From: Clostridium sartagoforme AAU1
Lineage (GTDB): Bacteria; Bacillota; Clostridia; Clostridiales; Clostridiaceae
Length of the DNA: 64,000 nt
Direction of reading: 5' to 3'
NCBI RefSeq assembly: GCF_000401215.1
Contig: NZ_ASRV01000092.1
Location: forward strand, 20,698-84,697
The notes beneath the pieces were generated by a model that saw nothing but the letters and a program-made list of their open reading frames with translations, did not search any database and was not told where the DNA came from. A program made the translations under genes and the position numbers. Shown piece by piece: positions 1 to 8,818 of the stretch (position 1 is the stretch's first letter; each line of letters begins with the position of its first letter).

Positions 1-434
1 TGGGAAGACAATTTATTTATGGTAACGCAACATCTCCAGAAGATAATACTGCTCCAGTAATTAATGGGGCTACTAATAAACAAATATACATTGGCGATTC
101 TTTTAATCCTTTAGCTGGTATAACTGCCTCTGATAAAGAAGATGGTGATTTAACAAATAAAATAACCGTTTCTGGTACTGTTAATACAACTAAAGCTGGA
201 AGTTACAATTTAACTTATTCAGTTACTGATAGTAAAGGTTTAAACTCTACTGCTAAAGCAACAATCACAGTAGTTGATAATACAAATCCTGAAGTCCCAA
301 CCTATAGCCCAACCAAAGCTTATGTAGCTGGCGACGTTGTTATGTATAACAGTATTAAATATAGAGCTAAATGGTGGACACAAGGTGAAACTCCTGGCAC
401 AAACCAATGGGGTGCTTGGGAAAAAATTAACTAA
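1..434 (+). CDS. C-terminal end of a secreted glycan-binding protein (DUF5011 + carbohydrate-binding module)
   Basis: The reading frame is open from the left edge, so the start lies outside the window. The visible 143 residues hold an Ig-like DUF5011 domain (about residues 18-90; key features GDSFNPLAGITASDKEDGD and TYSVTDSKG) and then a short aromatic-rich module of the CBM5/12 chitin-binding type (YSPTKAYVAGDVV, KWWTQGETPG, GAWEKIN at the C terminus). Such tails occur on secreted clostridial chitinases and other glycoside hydrolases and anchor the enzyme to polysaccharide. The catalytic part is not visible, so the enzyme class is open. It is followed by a hairpin terminator and a convergent gene. 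Confidence 0.8.
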   Translation, partial: GRQFIYGNATSPEDNTAPVINGATNKQIYIGDSFNPLAGITASDKEDGDLTNKITVSGTVNTTKAGSYNLTYSVTDSKGLNSTAKATITVVDNTNPEVPTYSPTKAYVAGDVVMYNSIKYRAKWWTQGETPGTNQWGAWEKIN

Positions 435-497
435 TTTAATACTAAAACCTTTCTATAGTAACATTAACTAAATTATGAAAACTTAATAATCATATCT

Positions 498-542
498 AAA
501 AAAGACAATAGAAAATTTTATAGTTTAAAATTTTCTATTGTC
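498..542. terminator. Bidirectional hairpin terminator
   Basis: A 17-bp stem (504-520 with 526-542, 5-nt loop) lies between the convergent genes. Six A residues at 498-503 give a T-tract on the minus strand, so it mainly ends the pentapeptide gene; the T-rich stretch on the plus side is weaker. Confidence 0.85.
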
Positions 543-575
543 CTCTTCTTTGTATTAAATATTTGTTTTGGGTTA

Positions 576-1217
576 TTACTTAATAGTCAAATTCATTAAC
601 CTAGTTAAATCCAAGCCTTGAATACTATTTACTATTGCTCCTGATATATCATTTATTTCAACATCTATACCTACAATCTCACAAGTAGTTAAATCTACTT
701 TATTTAATGATGTTTTGCTAAAATATGCATTGGTTAAATCAGTATTATTAAAACTAACCTTTTCTAACTTTACCTGTTGAAATATACCTTCTTTAAAATT
801 ACATTCTTCTATACTTACATTTTTTAACTTTGAATAAGATAAGTTTATATATTTTCCAATATTCTTGTGAAATTTTACATCCTTTATATTACACTCATCT
901 AATTTTGCTCCAAGTAGCTTACAATTAATAAATTCTACTCTATGTATGCTCCCATCACCTAAGTCAATATTAGATAAATCACAATTTTCAAATATTGTAT
1001 CTAATAAATCTATATTTCTAAGTGAAGCGTTTTCAAATATAACATTCTTAAATATACAAGAGTCTATTGTAATTCCCTTACTCATCATATTTTCTATTGT
1101 TATATTTTCTACTACCTTATTTTGAATTTTATCTGCTTCAATTATTTCTTCTTTAATATCTATTACTTCTTCAAGCTCATCTAGAAACTTAGGCTTTTGA
1201 ATCTTACTGCTTTTCAT
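576..1217 (-). CDS. Pentapeptide repeat protein
   Basis: A 213-residue protein. The first 45 residues are charged and probably helical. From about residue 45 onward nearly the whole chain fits tandem A(N/D)LXX/F-centred pentapeptide repeats (for example FENASLRNIDLLDTIFENCD, NNTDLTNAYFSKTSLNKVDL), which fold as a right-handed quadrilateral beta-helix. There is no signal peptide or membrane segment, so it is expected in the cytosol. Family members include DNA-mimicking topoisomerase protectors (Qnr, MfpA), but nothing here proves that role, and the length match to Qnr is not specific. It is a single-gene unit ending at the hairpin described above. Function unknown. Confidence 0.75.
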   Translation of the reverse strand: MKSSKIQKPKFLDELEEVIDIKEEIIEADKIQNKVVENITIENMMSKGITIDSCIFKNVIFENASLRNIDLLDTIFENCDLSNIDLGDGSIHRVEFINCKLLGAKLDECNIKDVKFHKNIGKYINLSYSKLKNVSIEECNFKEGIFQQVKLEKVSFNNTDLTNAYFSKTSLNKVDLTTCEIVGIDVEINDISGAIVNSIQGLDLTRLMNLTIK

Positions 1218-1511
1218 AATAAATTACTCACCACACCTTTATTAATTTGATAAAATATATTTTGCTTATTATCCTTCATAGATTTAATATTTATATTAAA
1301 TTTATTTTTATCATACATTATAACCCTAATTCCTTAAAATTACCATTTTTATATTGAATGAGTTGTTTTATAAAAATCTTTTATAACTTTAATCATATAA
1401 TGACATATGTCATATCCAAATTAATATAAATACTGTAATTTAATTATAAGGTTATGACAGTTTATTATATAAGCAATACGCTTAGTAAATATTAATTATA
1501 TGGGGGTTAAT

Positions 1512-2197
1512 ATGAAATACGAACTTATATTATTTGATGCAGATGAAACCTTATTTGATTTTAGAAAATCTGAAAAATATGCTTTTGAGAACTCTATGCG
1601 TGAGTTTAATTTAAGCTATAATGAAGATTATCATTTAAAAATTTATTCAGATATAAACGCTAAAGTATGGAAAGAATTTGAAGAAGGCAGTATTTCCCAA
1701 GAAATGTTAAAAGTCGAGAGATTTAAAAGATTATCAAATAAACTTGGGATATATTTTAATGAAGTAGATTTTGCTAGAGCTTACATGAATCATTTATCTG
1801 ATGCTTCTTTTTATATAATGAAAGTGTTCAGTTAATTGAAGATATAAGCAAAAACCATAGACTTGCTATAATTACCAATGGATTAAAAGAAGTTCAAAAT
1901 AAAAGAGTTGGAAAATCTATTATTTCTAATTATTTTGAAACTATAGCTATATCAGAAGAATTACAAGTAGCTAAACCAGATCCAAAAATATTTGAAATTA
2001 CCTTAAGTTCTATTAATTATACTGATAAAAGTAAAGTTTTAATGGTTGGAGATAGCTTAACCTCAGATATACAAGGTGGTATAAACTTCGGTATAGATAC
2101 TTGTTGGTATAACCCTAATAAAAGTACTAATAAATCAAAGATTACACCTACTTATGAAATTAATTGCTTAATGGATTTAAAAAGCATTTTAGATTAA
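1512..2197 (+). pseudogene. HAD-family phosphatase of the YjjG/YfnB type, split by a frameshift
   Basis: The frame starting at ATG 1512 (GGGGG at 1502-1506 is the ribosome binding site; an ATG at 1500 lacks one) encodes the HAD motif I DADETLFDF. It stops early at 1835. The next frame continues without a gap in homology: LYNESVQLIEDI, motif II AIITNGL, the conserved lysine region VAKPDPKIFE and motif IV VLMVGDSLTSDIQGG, ending at 2197. Restoring one T in the T5 run at 1808-1812 joins the parts into about 228 residues, the normal size for nucleotide/sugar phosphatases of this group. The break may be a sequencing error. It is a lone gene with its own terminator. Confidence 0.8.
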
Positions 2198-2216
2198 ATA
2201 GTTAATAATAATCCCT

Positions 2217-2270
2217 AAAAAAAGTATATTAATAGATCAACATCAAGGTAATCTATTAATATACTTTTTA
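2217..2270. terminator. Bidirectional hairpin terminator
   Basis: Long A/T-rich stem (AAAAGTATATTAATAGAT pairing with its complement after a 13-nt loop) between the convergent HAD and amine-oxidase genes, with A-run on one side and T-run on the other. Confidence 0.85.
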
Positions 2271-2285
2271 TAATATTATTTTGCT

Positions 2286-4010
2286 TTAATTAATAAAATT
2301 ATTTTTATAATGAACAGCTATATCATTGGCTGCCTTCATAGCACTATTAAAAGAACCTTGAAGCCATCCGTGTGCCGTTGATACATGTTCACCTGCAAAA
2401 TAAACTCTTTCATTATATTCTGATTTTGCTGAAGAATAAGCAAATAATCTTTGTTGTTGTGGTAAATAATAACAAAATGCGCCAAAAAAGCCATCTTCTT
2501 GGTCCCATTGTATTAGTTTATAATCTTCAACTATTGAGTTAAGGTAATCTAATGGTAGACCATGAACATTTTCTACTTGTCTTTTTACTCTATCAATATA
2601 GGGCTGATTATTTCCCAATCTTATTGCATCTTGATTTAAATTATACGATGCTAAAAGTACCCCAGGATTGTCCAGCGTTATTTGCCTCTTATGCTTCTTA
2701 GATTCCTTTTTTCTTCTATTAGTATTGTTTATAGTAAGGTTATTTGGGTACCATATTGTTGATATAACTAAGTCTGTTATGGAGCTTCCTCCCACTATTT
2801 TAGATGGCTCTCTTTCCCAAAAACGGTCATTACATAAAAATAATGTTTTTTGAGATTGAGTATAATTTAAGGCCCTTATGGCTTGCATTTTATCTGTAGA
2901 AAACATTGGATATAAATCAATATTTCTAAGTGAAGAAAATGGAATTGCACAAACTACATAATCAAATTCTTCAGAATATACTGGCTCTGGTCTATCTTCA
3001 TAACTATAATTAATACTAACTTTATTATTATCACTATTTAAATGCATTTCATTTACACTTCTGCCCATTTTAAAAGTCACAGTCCCTAAATCACTTTGGG
3101 GTATATTTATATATTCTTTTGGATTTCCCGATATTAATGAGCTATAAAAAGCATTTGGTAAATTTGCAAATCCTCCATTTATATAATACCTGAAAGCATA
3201 ATCCACAGTGTACTGCTCCTGTAAGTTTTCCATGTAACTATTATAATAAAAATATCCTAAAAAGCTGCTTATTGAAGCTATTAATTCCATGGCGCCTTGG
3301 CTTAATCCATTTAACTCCATTACTCTTCTTATACTCAAATCCCCTAATGCATTTATTTGAGGTGAGTATTCTTTTTTTATCTCTACTAATTCCCTTCTTG
3401 TTTCTGGGTCTATTTTATATAATTCCTTTTCTAGCCCTAATCCTATAAGCTGCCTCCATGACAACTCTTTCTCAGCTGCTGTCAAATTGAATTGTGGATA
3501 TATTTCTCTTGAAACCCCTATCCCTTGTGGGTCATTTCTTACGCGAGTATTCCTTATATATATATACGTATTGGGATTATTTTCAACAAACTTACTTGTT
3601 GGCAACTTGAAAAGATCTATATAATGCCATGCTGCTTCATGTATTGCTGGTATTCTCATTGCCCCTAATTCACCATAAAGATCTCTTTCTTTATCGAAAT
3701 AGTGAGTATATATCCTTCCTCCTATTCTTTGCTTTTGTTGTTCAAATATAGTTATATCAAAACCAAGTTTTCTAAGTTCAAATGCAGCAGATAACCCTGC
3801 CACTCCAGCTCCTATAATTCCTACTTTAATCCCTTTTCCTTTAGCAATACCAGGTGAAGCAATATTTGTAATCTCCTTTGGCGGCGCAAGTAATTCCAGT
3901 AAATTATCAAAGTCTTCTAACCTTCCTACTTCCTCAAGTGCTATTCTGACCATATTCTTTCTTTCTTCATATGTCGGATTATTTGGCTGAATATAATTAA
4001 TTCTATACAA
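2286..4010 (-). CDS. Flavin amine oxidase, L-amino-acid oxidase-like
   Basis: A 574-residue FAD enzyme. The Rossmann dinucleotide motif GIIGAGVAGLSAAFELRK lies at about residues 64-81, followed by the FAD-ribose glutamate (IFEQQKQRIGGRIYTH) and GELGAMRIPAIHEAAW, which carries the arginine that binds substrate carboxylate in snake-venom-type L-amino-acid oxidases. The C-terminal FAD motif RVYFAGEHVSTAHGWLQGS is intact. It should oxidatively deaminate an L-amino acid to the 2-oxo acid with release of ammonia and peroxide. A roughly 60-residue N-terminal extension precedes the FAD domain; there is no signal peptide, so it acts in the cytosol. An oxygen-using enzyme in an anaerobe may serve oxygen scavenging or use another acceptor. 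Substrate not determined. Confidence 0.82.
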   Translation of the reverse strand: MYRINYIQPNNPTYEERKNMVRIALEEVGRLEDFDNLLELLAPPKEITNIASPGIAKGKGIKVGIIGAGVAGLSAAFELRKLGFDITIFEQQKQRIGGRIYTHYFDKERDLYGELGAMRIPAIHEAAWHYIDLFKLPTSKFVENNPNTYIYIRNTRVRNDPQGIGVSREIYPQFNLTAAEKELSWRQLIGLGLEKELYKIDPETRRELVEIKKEYSPQINALGDLSIRRVMELNGLSQGAMELIASISSFLGYFYYNSYMENLQEQYTVDYAFRYYINGGFANLPNAFYSSLISGNPKEYINIPQSDLGTVTFKMGRSVNEMHLNSDNNKVSINYSYEDRPEPVYSEEFDYVVCAIPFSSLRNIDLYPMFSTDKMQAIRALNYTQSQKTLFLCNDRFWEREPSKIVGGSSITDLVISTIWYPNNLTINNTNRRKKESKKHKRQITLDNPGVLLASYNLNQDAIRLGNNQPYIDRVKRQVENVHGLPLDYLNSIVEDYKLIQWDQEDGFFGAFCYYLPQQQRLFAYSSAKSEYNERVYFAGEHVSTAHGWLQGSFNSAMKAANDIAVHYKNNFIN

Positions 4011-4184
4011 GAACTCATACTCCTTTAAATTAATAATTGCATTAATTACTCTATTAATTTTATGCTAATGTTATCAATAGTAGCATTATATAATCATTAA
4101 TTTAATAAATTATTTTAATTTCGTATAAGTAGTTATTATAAAATTCCTTTAACTGTTTTAATTCTTGAATAAAATATATAAATA

Positions 4185-4715
4185 TTAACTATTTATTAAC
4201 TCGTTTTTAATCTTATCTCTTCCTCTGCTTAGTCTTTTATAAATTAAATCTTTACTTAACTTTAAATCTCCAGATATTTTTTCTATTGACTCATCAAGTA
4301 AATACCTTTTTATAAATATTTTCTTATCTTCCTCCTTTAAACTTTCTAATAAAATATAAAATTCTTCATTATCTAATTCCATATTTTCATTTATTCCAAT
4401 ATCTATAATTTCTTCCTTAAGTTCTAAATTTATTTTTCTTTTATTTATTTTTCGTTTATAATCAATAGCCTTATATTTAGCAACTGAAATTAAAAAATTT
4501 CTTAAACTTCCCTTTGTTCTATCATAGCAATCTATATTTCTCCAAAGAGCTATTAAAACATCATTAAAGCATTCATCCACATCATTTATCTCTGAATAAT
4601 CACAAAGAACCTTATTTATTACTCCATAAATTAATTTCCCATAAGTTCTTGATAAATTATCTAATGCAAATTGCTCGCCATTCATTAAGTCCAAAAGTAT
4701 TTCATTATCTTCCAA
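4185..4715 (-). CDS. ECF-type sigma-70 family RNA polymerase sigma factor
   Basis: A 176-residue protein with sigma region 2 (about 20-90: DVDECFNDVLIALWRNIDCY, SLRNFLISVAKYKAIDYKRK) and region 4 helix-turn-helix (about 120-170: IFIKRYLLDESIEKIS, LKLSKDLIYKRLSRGRDKIK). It would direct RNA polymerase to a small set of promoters. It lies 22 nt downstream of a membrane protein gene and is probably co-transcribed with it, in the order membrane protein then sigma, the reverse of most sigma/anti-sigma pairs. It is not close enough to the TcdR/UviA toxin sigma group to name it so from sequence alone. Confidence 0.85.
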   Translation of the reverse strand: MEDNEILLDLMNGEQFALDNLSRTYGKLIYGVINKVLCDYSEINDVDECFNDVLIALWRNIDCYDRTKGSLRNFLISVAKYKAIDYKRKINKRKINLELKEEIIDIGINENMELDNEEFYILLESLKEEDKKIFIKRYLLDESIEKISGDLKLSKDLIYKRLSRGRDKIKNELINS

Positions 4716-4737
4716 AACACTATCCCCCTATAGAAAA

Positions 4738-5496
4738 TTATTTATATTTATCAGATAAATATTCTTGTATTTCATCACAGTCTACATTTCTTATTAATAA
4801 ATCCTTAAACTTACCATTACTAAATTCTATAAGAACTTCTGACTCAAGTTTTTTCCTGGTAAGAAAGAAATAAGCGATAGGTATTATTAAAATAAAATAA
4901 GTCACAGCCCCTATTAATTCAGATTCCCCTAATAGCATATATGCAAACTTTGATAATACATTTGAAAGTACGTGTGTCATAAATAGCATAAATAATAAGC
5001 TTGCTATTGCACCTTTCTTATTTCTCTTATAATCTAATTGAATTTTAAATCTATACTTTTTCTTTACATCTTTTCCAACCAGCATATCTTTTATATCTTC
5101 TTTATTATATATTTTTATTCCTTGCATTCTATTATAATAATTTGAATGAACTAATATAATTCTTTTATTAGTACAAAACATTAATACATTAAAAGAATAT
5201 CCATCCCCAGTCATAAAAGGTGCATTAACCATTAAATTTGCTCCAGTAGCTACCATAAGCATATCTGGATCTGTACCCTTTATTATCTTTTCTATTACTT
5301 CATCCTTTTCTAATAATCTTTCTTCAACATAAATACAAGCTTCCATAAGTTTTTCTTTTGCTAAATTTGTTTTTACATCATTTGTTATGCTGCTTAATTT
5401 CTTATCCTCAATATTAGAAAAATTTATATATTCTTTAATTTCTTGCTCATTATAATTAATGCCATTAAGCTCTTTAAATATTTCTCTATCATTCAT
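4738..5496 (-). CDS. Membrane protein with PH-like domain, partner of the sigma factor
   Basis: 252 residues. The N-terminal ~55 residues are soluble and charged (NDREIFKELNGINYNEQEI), resembling in layout the cytosolic sigma-binding arm of ECF anti-sigma factors. A segment from about 65 to 145 looks like a bacterial PH-type fold (EKDEVIEKIIKGTDPDMLMV, MFCTNKRIILVH). Two hydrophobic helices follow (about 165-190 and 200-222), then a short tail. Adjacent position and likely co-transcription suggest it controls the sigma factor at the membrane, but no known anti-sigma motif (no zinc HxxxCxxC) is present. Inference only; function not established. Confidence 0.55.
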   Translation of the reverse strand: MNDREIFKELNGINYNEQEIKEYINFSNIEDKKLSSITNDVKTNLAKEKLMEACIYVEERLLEKDEVIEKIIKGTDPDMLMVATGANLMVNAPFMTGDGYSFNVLMFCTNKRIILVHSNYYNRMQGIKIYNKEDIKDMLVGKDVKKKYRFKIQLDYKRNKKGAIASLLFMLFMTHVLSNVLSKFAYMLLGESELIGAVTYFILIIPIAYFFLTRKKLESEVLIEFSNGKFKDLLIRNVDCDEIQEYLSDKYK

Positions 5497-5602
5497 ATTA
5501 AATCTCCTTTATTATTTCCTTTACCTTATATACGAAATAACTCACCTTATTTTGGACATATAATATAATTTTTTCCAAATATTTAGCGTTATTTTTTAGT
5601 GA

Positions 5603-5648
5603 AAAGACCTACTACTTATAAATTTGTTTTCATAAATAGTAGGTCTTT
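5603..5648 (-). terminator. Hairpin terminator of the DUF1836 gene
   Basis: Twelve-bp stem AAAGACCTACTA / TAGTAGGTCTTT with a large A/T loop, downstream of the DUF1836 gene and upstream of the membrane protein start. Confidence 0.8.
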
Positions 5649-5697
5649 ATGTATTTTCATATTAATATCTCTTATAGTTTACTAAAATAATCATCTA

Positions 5698-6255
5698 TTA
5701 ATTTTCACCCATTTTTCTATAAGTATTACTCATGTTAATCAGTGAACAAAGCAACAAAAAATTTTTCTCGAATTCATCTGAATTTAATTCTTCTTCTTTT
5801 AAAATCATCTCATTTATACTATCAAATTTATTTTCAATAGATTTTTTTACATCTTTTAAATCTTCTTCATATTGACTTAAATATAAATTGTATAAATTTC
5901 TTATTGGATAACTTTCTTTAGATTCTAAATCTTTAACTATTTTATCTAATGAACTTTTTATATCTCCTATTGATAATGCACCTTTTAAATTATAAATAAG
6001 ACTCATTAATATTAAATGTTCTTTACTATACTTTTTATTTTTAATAGACATTAAAAGTTTGCCCTTTGCATAATTATTAATCATTGTTTTGGTCAATGCT
6101 TTATCTTCTTCATTTCTTTTAGACTCATTAAATTTACCATCAAAAAGTTGGATCACTTGATCCATATATAAATCTATTTCAGGAATTTCTTCTAATGTTA
6201 ATTGATTATTTAAATTTAGTTCATCAAATTTTTCTATTAATTCAGTAATATTCAT
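5698..6255 (-). CDS. DUF1836 protein, putative DNA-binding autoregulator
   Basis: Starting at ATG 6255 (GGAGG five nt upstream; an in-frame GTG at 6267 has no good site) the protein has 185 residues. It matches the DUF1836 family (LTLEEIPEIDLYMDQVIQLFD, LTKTMINNYAKGKLL), whose central part looks like a MerR-like helix-turn-helix. It is transcribed away from the hemolysin III gene. Each of the two genes carries the same 17-bp inverted repeat just before its ribosome binding site, so this protein is a natural candidate for binding both. The ligand is unknown. A TTGAAA / TATATT promoter with 17-bp spacing is visible at 6305-6333. Confidence 0.75.
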   Translation of the reverse strand: MNITELIEKFDELNLNNQLTLEEIPEIDLYMDQVIQLFDGKFNESKRNEEDKALTKTMINNYAKGKLLMSIKNKKYSKEHLILMSLIYNLKGALSIGDIKSSLDKIVKDLESKESYPIRNLYNLYLSQYEEDLKDVKKSIENKFDSINEMILKEEELNSDEFEKNFLLLCSLINMSNTYRKMGEN

Positions 6256-6267
6256 ATGTACCTCCAC

Positions 6268-6284
6268 GTAGTTTCATAAACTAC
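6268..6284. promoter_or_regulatory. Operator-like inverted repeat GTAGTTT-N3-AAACTAC (copy 1)
   Basis: Perfect 7-N3-7 palindrome in the 5' leader of the DUF1836 gene, between its promoter (-10 at 6305-6310) and GGAGG. Identical arms recur in front of the divergent gene at 6429. Confidence 0.75.
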
Positions 6285-6428
6285 TTATTAATATATCTAT
6301 ATTAAATATACTAGTATTGTTAAGATATTTCAAGAAAATTAATATAATATATTAATTTTTTTGAAAATTTGAACTTTTACGGACTTTGACTTTTTAACTA
6401 TATATTATTAATATAATACTAACAATAC

Positions 6429-6445
6429 GTAGTTTTTAAAACTAC
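6429..6445. promoter_or_regulatory. Operator-like inverted repeat GTAGTTT-N3-AAACTAC (copy 2)
   Basis: Same 7-N3-7 palindrome in the leader of the hemolysin III gene, six nt before its AAGGAG. A TTGACT box at 6386-6391 with an AT-rich -10 region around 6409-6417 lies upstream, so a bound protein would block elongation or, as RNA, mask the ribosome site. Confidence 0.75.
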
Positions 6446-6464
6446 CTGCGAAGGAGTGTTTATT

Positions 6465-7112
6465 TTGGAAAAATATTTAAGAGAGCCTATAAATAGCTTA
6501 ACTCATTGGATCGGCGCAATTCTATCACTTTTTGCATTAATAGCAATGTTAACAAAAGGATTACTTAATAATGCTTCCACTGTATCAATAGTTTCCATCG
6601 TTATATTTGGTATAAGTTTGATTTCATTATATAGTGTTTCCGCAACTTATCATGGTGTAATAACAAGTGAAAAAATAATATTTAGACTTAGAAAACTAGA
6701 TCATTCTATGATTTTCATTTTAATAGCTGGATCTTATGCACCATTTTGTTTAATTGCTCTTGGAGGTTCTAAAGGAACTGTTTTCTTTACAACTATAGCT
6801 TCTATTGCAGTTGCTGGTATATTATTTAGAATGCTTTGGTTTAACTGTCCAAGATGGTTACAAACCTCTCTTTATATTGGACTTGGATGGGCTGCAGTAT
6901 TTATGATTAAACCATTATCTCAAGTACTTAATCCTGCTAGCTTATATTTATTAGTTCTTGGTGGTATTCTTTATACTGTTGGTGGAGTTATATATGCTTT
7001 AAAGCCTAAAAGACTTAAATTTGGTAAGTTTGGTTTTCATGAGATATTTCACATATTTATTATCTTAGGAAGCTTAAGTCATTTCATTTCTGTATTTTCA
7101 TATATATTATAA
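6465..7112 (+). CDS. Hemolysin III family (PAQR/YqfA) membrane protein
   Basis: The start is TTG 6465, eight nt after AAGGAG; this gives MEKYLREPINSLTHW, the normal family beginning, and 215 residues. Seven membrane segments are visible. The metal-site residues of the PAQR family are present: TYHGVI with HSMIFILIAGSYAPF in the middle, and HEIFHIFIILGSLSH at the end. Family members were named for haemolytic activity in Bacillus cereus; many are now viewed as membrane-fluidity or metal-dependent hydrolase-like proteins. It is controlled from a shared divergent region with the DUF1836 gene. Confidence 0.88.
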   Translation: MEKYLREPINSLTHWIGAILSLFALIAMLTKGLLNNASTVSIVSIVIFGISLISLYSVSATYHGVITSEKIIFRLRKLDHSMIFILIAGSYAPFCLIALGGSKGTVFFTTIASIAVAGILFRMLWFNCPRWLQTSLYIGLGWAAVFMIKPLSQVLNPASLYLLVLGGILYTVGGVIYALKPKRLKFGKFGFHEIFHIFIILGSLSHFISVFSYIL

Positions 7113-7159
7113 AAGTTTTTTAAATATAAATAATATTGTTTAAATAAAATATAAATAAA

Positions 7160-7190
7160 GAATGATAGCTATAAATTATAACTATCATTC
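7160..7190. terminator. Bidirectional hairpin terminator
   Basis: GAATGATAG ... CTATCATTC stem between the convergent hemolysin III and ABC permease genes, T-rich on the plus side. Confidence 0.8.
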
Positions 7191-7196
7191 TTCTTA

Positions 7197-7940
7197 TTAT
7201 TGCTTAATTATTGCTTTTCTAGTTAATAGCCTTGATACTGATATAAATACAATAAATGATATTATAAACGTTAATACAGCTACATATGAATTTCTAATAT
7301 TCAATCCAAATATAGTTGCTATAACCTTCCCCATCCTACTATTAATATTAGGATTAACTGTAATTAGTACATTTAATAGTATAATTATTGCTACTGGTAC
7401 TATTGATACTACTACCTTCATAAACTTATTACATTTATAATAAATTATAGTTATTAAGAAACCTAAAGAAATTGCAGCTAAACATATTGTAGCTTGTAAC
7501 ACAAATGTATTAAATAAAGTTATAATACTATTACTTTGCACCCAGTCAAAAGAATGATACCAATTCCCATTTCCTATATTGCTATAAGCCATATCGTAAA
7601 TAGTTGGACATTTCATAAATATATTATAGATACGGTTAATTATTATATCTATAAAAGACATAAATAGAACAACTGGAATCATGGATAATGCTGTTCCATA
7701 TAGAAAATCTTTTCTTGATACATTATTACTCTTCATAAAATAGAAGTTTTCTTTAAATAAATTTAATCCTGCTACAAATAAAAATATTCCTGATGATATT
7801 TCTATTCCTGAAGAAGATATATTAGCATTTCTTGAAAGAAATACTGAAGCTAGACATACAGTAATAAAAATTGTGTAATAAATTGCTATTGAATTTTTTA
7901 AGCTACTAATATTATATTTAATTATAGATTTTATTTTCAT
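7197..7940 (-). CDS. ABC transporter permease (YtrC/D-like)
   Basis: 247 residues with about six hydrophobic segments and a central extracytoplasmic loop (near YSNIGNGNWYHSFDWVQ). No binding motif allows a substrate call. Its start overlaps the stop of the ATP-binding gene by one base (TAATG), a sign of translational coupling, and it is the last gene of the GntR-ATPase-permease operon. Such YtrA-type operons in firmicutes respond to cell-envelope antibiotics or are of unknown substrate; this one is not assigned. Confidence 0.78.
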   Translation of the reverse strand: MKIKSIIKYNISSLKNSIAIYYTIFITVCLASVFLSRNANISSSGIEISSGIFLFVAGLNLFKENFYFMKSNNVSRKDFLYGTALSMIPVVLFMSFIDIIINRIYNIFMKCPTIYDMAYSNIGNGNWYHSFDWVQSNSIITLFNTFVLQATICLAAISLGFLITIIYYKCNKFMKVVVSIVPVAIIILLNVLITVNPNINSRMGKVIATIFGLNIRNSYVAVLTFIISFIVFISVSRLLTRKAIIKQ

Positions 7941-8815
7941 TATTTAACTTCCTCCTCTCCAGTTAAATGGATAAATAATTTTTGTAGTTCTACCTTTGAT
8001 GTTTCTAGTTGTAAATCCGTTATTTGCATTTTATTTTCATCATTTATTTTCCCAATAATTGTTGCAGCCTTAAAACCTGCCATAGAATCTATATTAATAC
8101 ATTTCTTACCCTTTATATATTCTTCAACCCTTTCTGAAGATCCAGATACTAAGTAAGCTTCCCCTAACAAGTTTTCAACTTCATTATTACCTAATACCTC
8201 ACCATTTTTAATTATTATTACTTTTTCTAATATCTCTGAAACTTCTTCTATAATATGAGTTGATAAAACTATAGTTTTAGGTTTATCAATATAATTTGCT
8301 ACTAATTCCTTATAAAACATATCCCTATGATTAGCATCTAATCCTAAAACAGGTTCATCAAAAAGCAATACTTCTGCTCCTGATGATAAAGTTATAATAA
8401 TCTTACAAATTGATGAATATCCAGTAGATAATTCTTTAAACTTCTTATTAACATTAAGTCCAAATTTATTGCTTAAGCTTAAAGCATAATCCATATTGAA
8501 ATTACTATAAAACTCTTTTGTCCACTTAAATAAATCCTTAATTTTCATTCCTTCAGGATATAAATCTTGCTCTGTCATAAAATATATTTTCCCTAAGACA
8601 TTACTATTTTCTACTACATCTTCATTATCTATTGTAACCTTACCTCCACTTGAGAAGATTCTATTGGTTATAAGATTTAAAAGTGTTGTTTTCCCTGCCC
8701 CATTTCTACCCAACAATCCATATATCTTATTTTCTTCTATTGTTAATGAAACATTATCTAGAACTCTATGGTTTCCATATTCTTTAGTTAAATTTGATAT
8801 ATTTATCAATGCCAT
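7940..8815 (-). CDS. ABC transporter ATP-binding protein (YtrB-like)
   Basis: 291 residues. Walker A GLLGRNGAGKTTLLNLI, Q-loop (FMTEQDLYPEG), a signature reading LSTGYSSICKIIITLSSG, Walker B VLLFDEPVLGLD and the switch histidine STHIIEE are all visible. The signature begins STGYS rather than LSGGQ, which is common in YtrB/BcrA-like ATPases. The C-terminal ~80 residues form a small extra domain. Works with the downstream permease; lies 3 nt after the GntR regulator gene. Confidence 0.85.
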   Translation of the reverse strand: MALINISNLTKEYGNHRVLDNVSLTIEENKIYGLLGRNGAGKTTLLNLITNRIFSSGGKVTIDNEDVVENSNVLGKIYFMTEQDLYPEGMKIKDLFKWTKEFYSNFNMDYALSLSNKFGLNVNKKFKELSTGYSSICKIIITLSSGAEVLLFDEPVLGLDANHRDMFYKELVANYIDKPKTIVLSTHIIEEVSEILEKVIIIKNGEVLGNNEVENLLGEAYLVSGSSERVEEYIKGKKCINIDSMAGFKAATIIGKINDENKMQITDLQLETSKVELQKLFIHLTGEEEVK

Positions 8816-8818
8816 TAT

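Noticed and set aside
4185..4715. Toxin-type sigma factor (TcdR/UviA/BotR)
   Set aside because: General ECF features only; no bacteriocin or toxin genes nearby.
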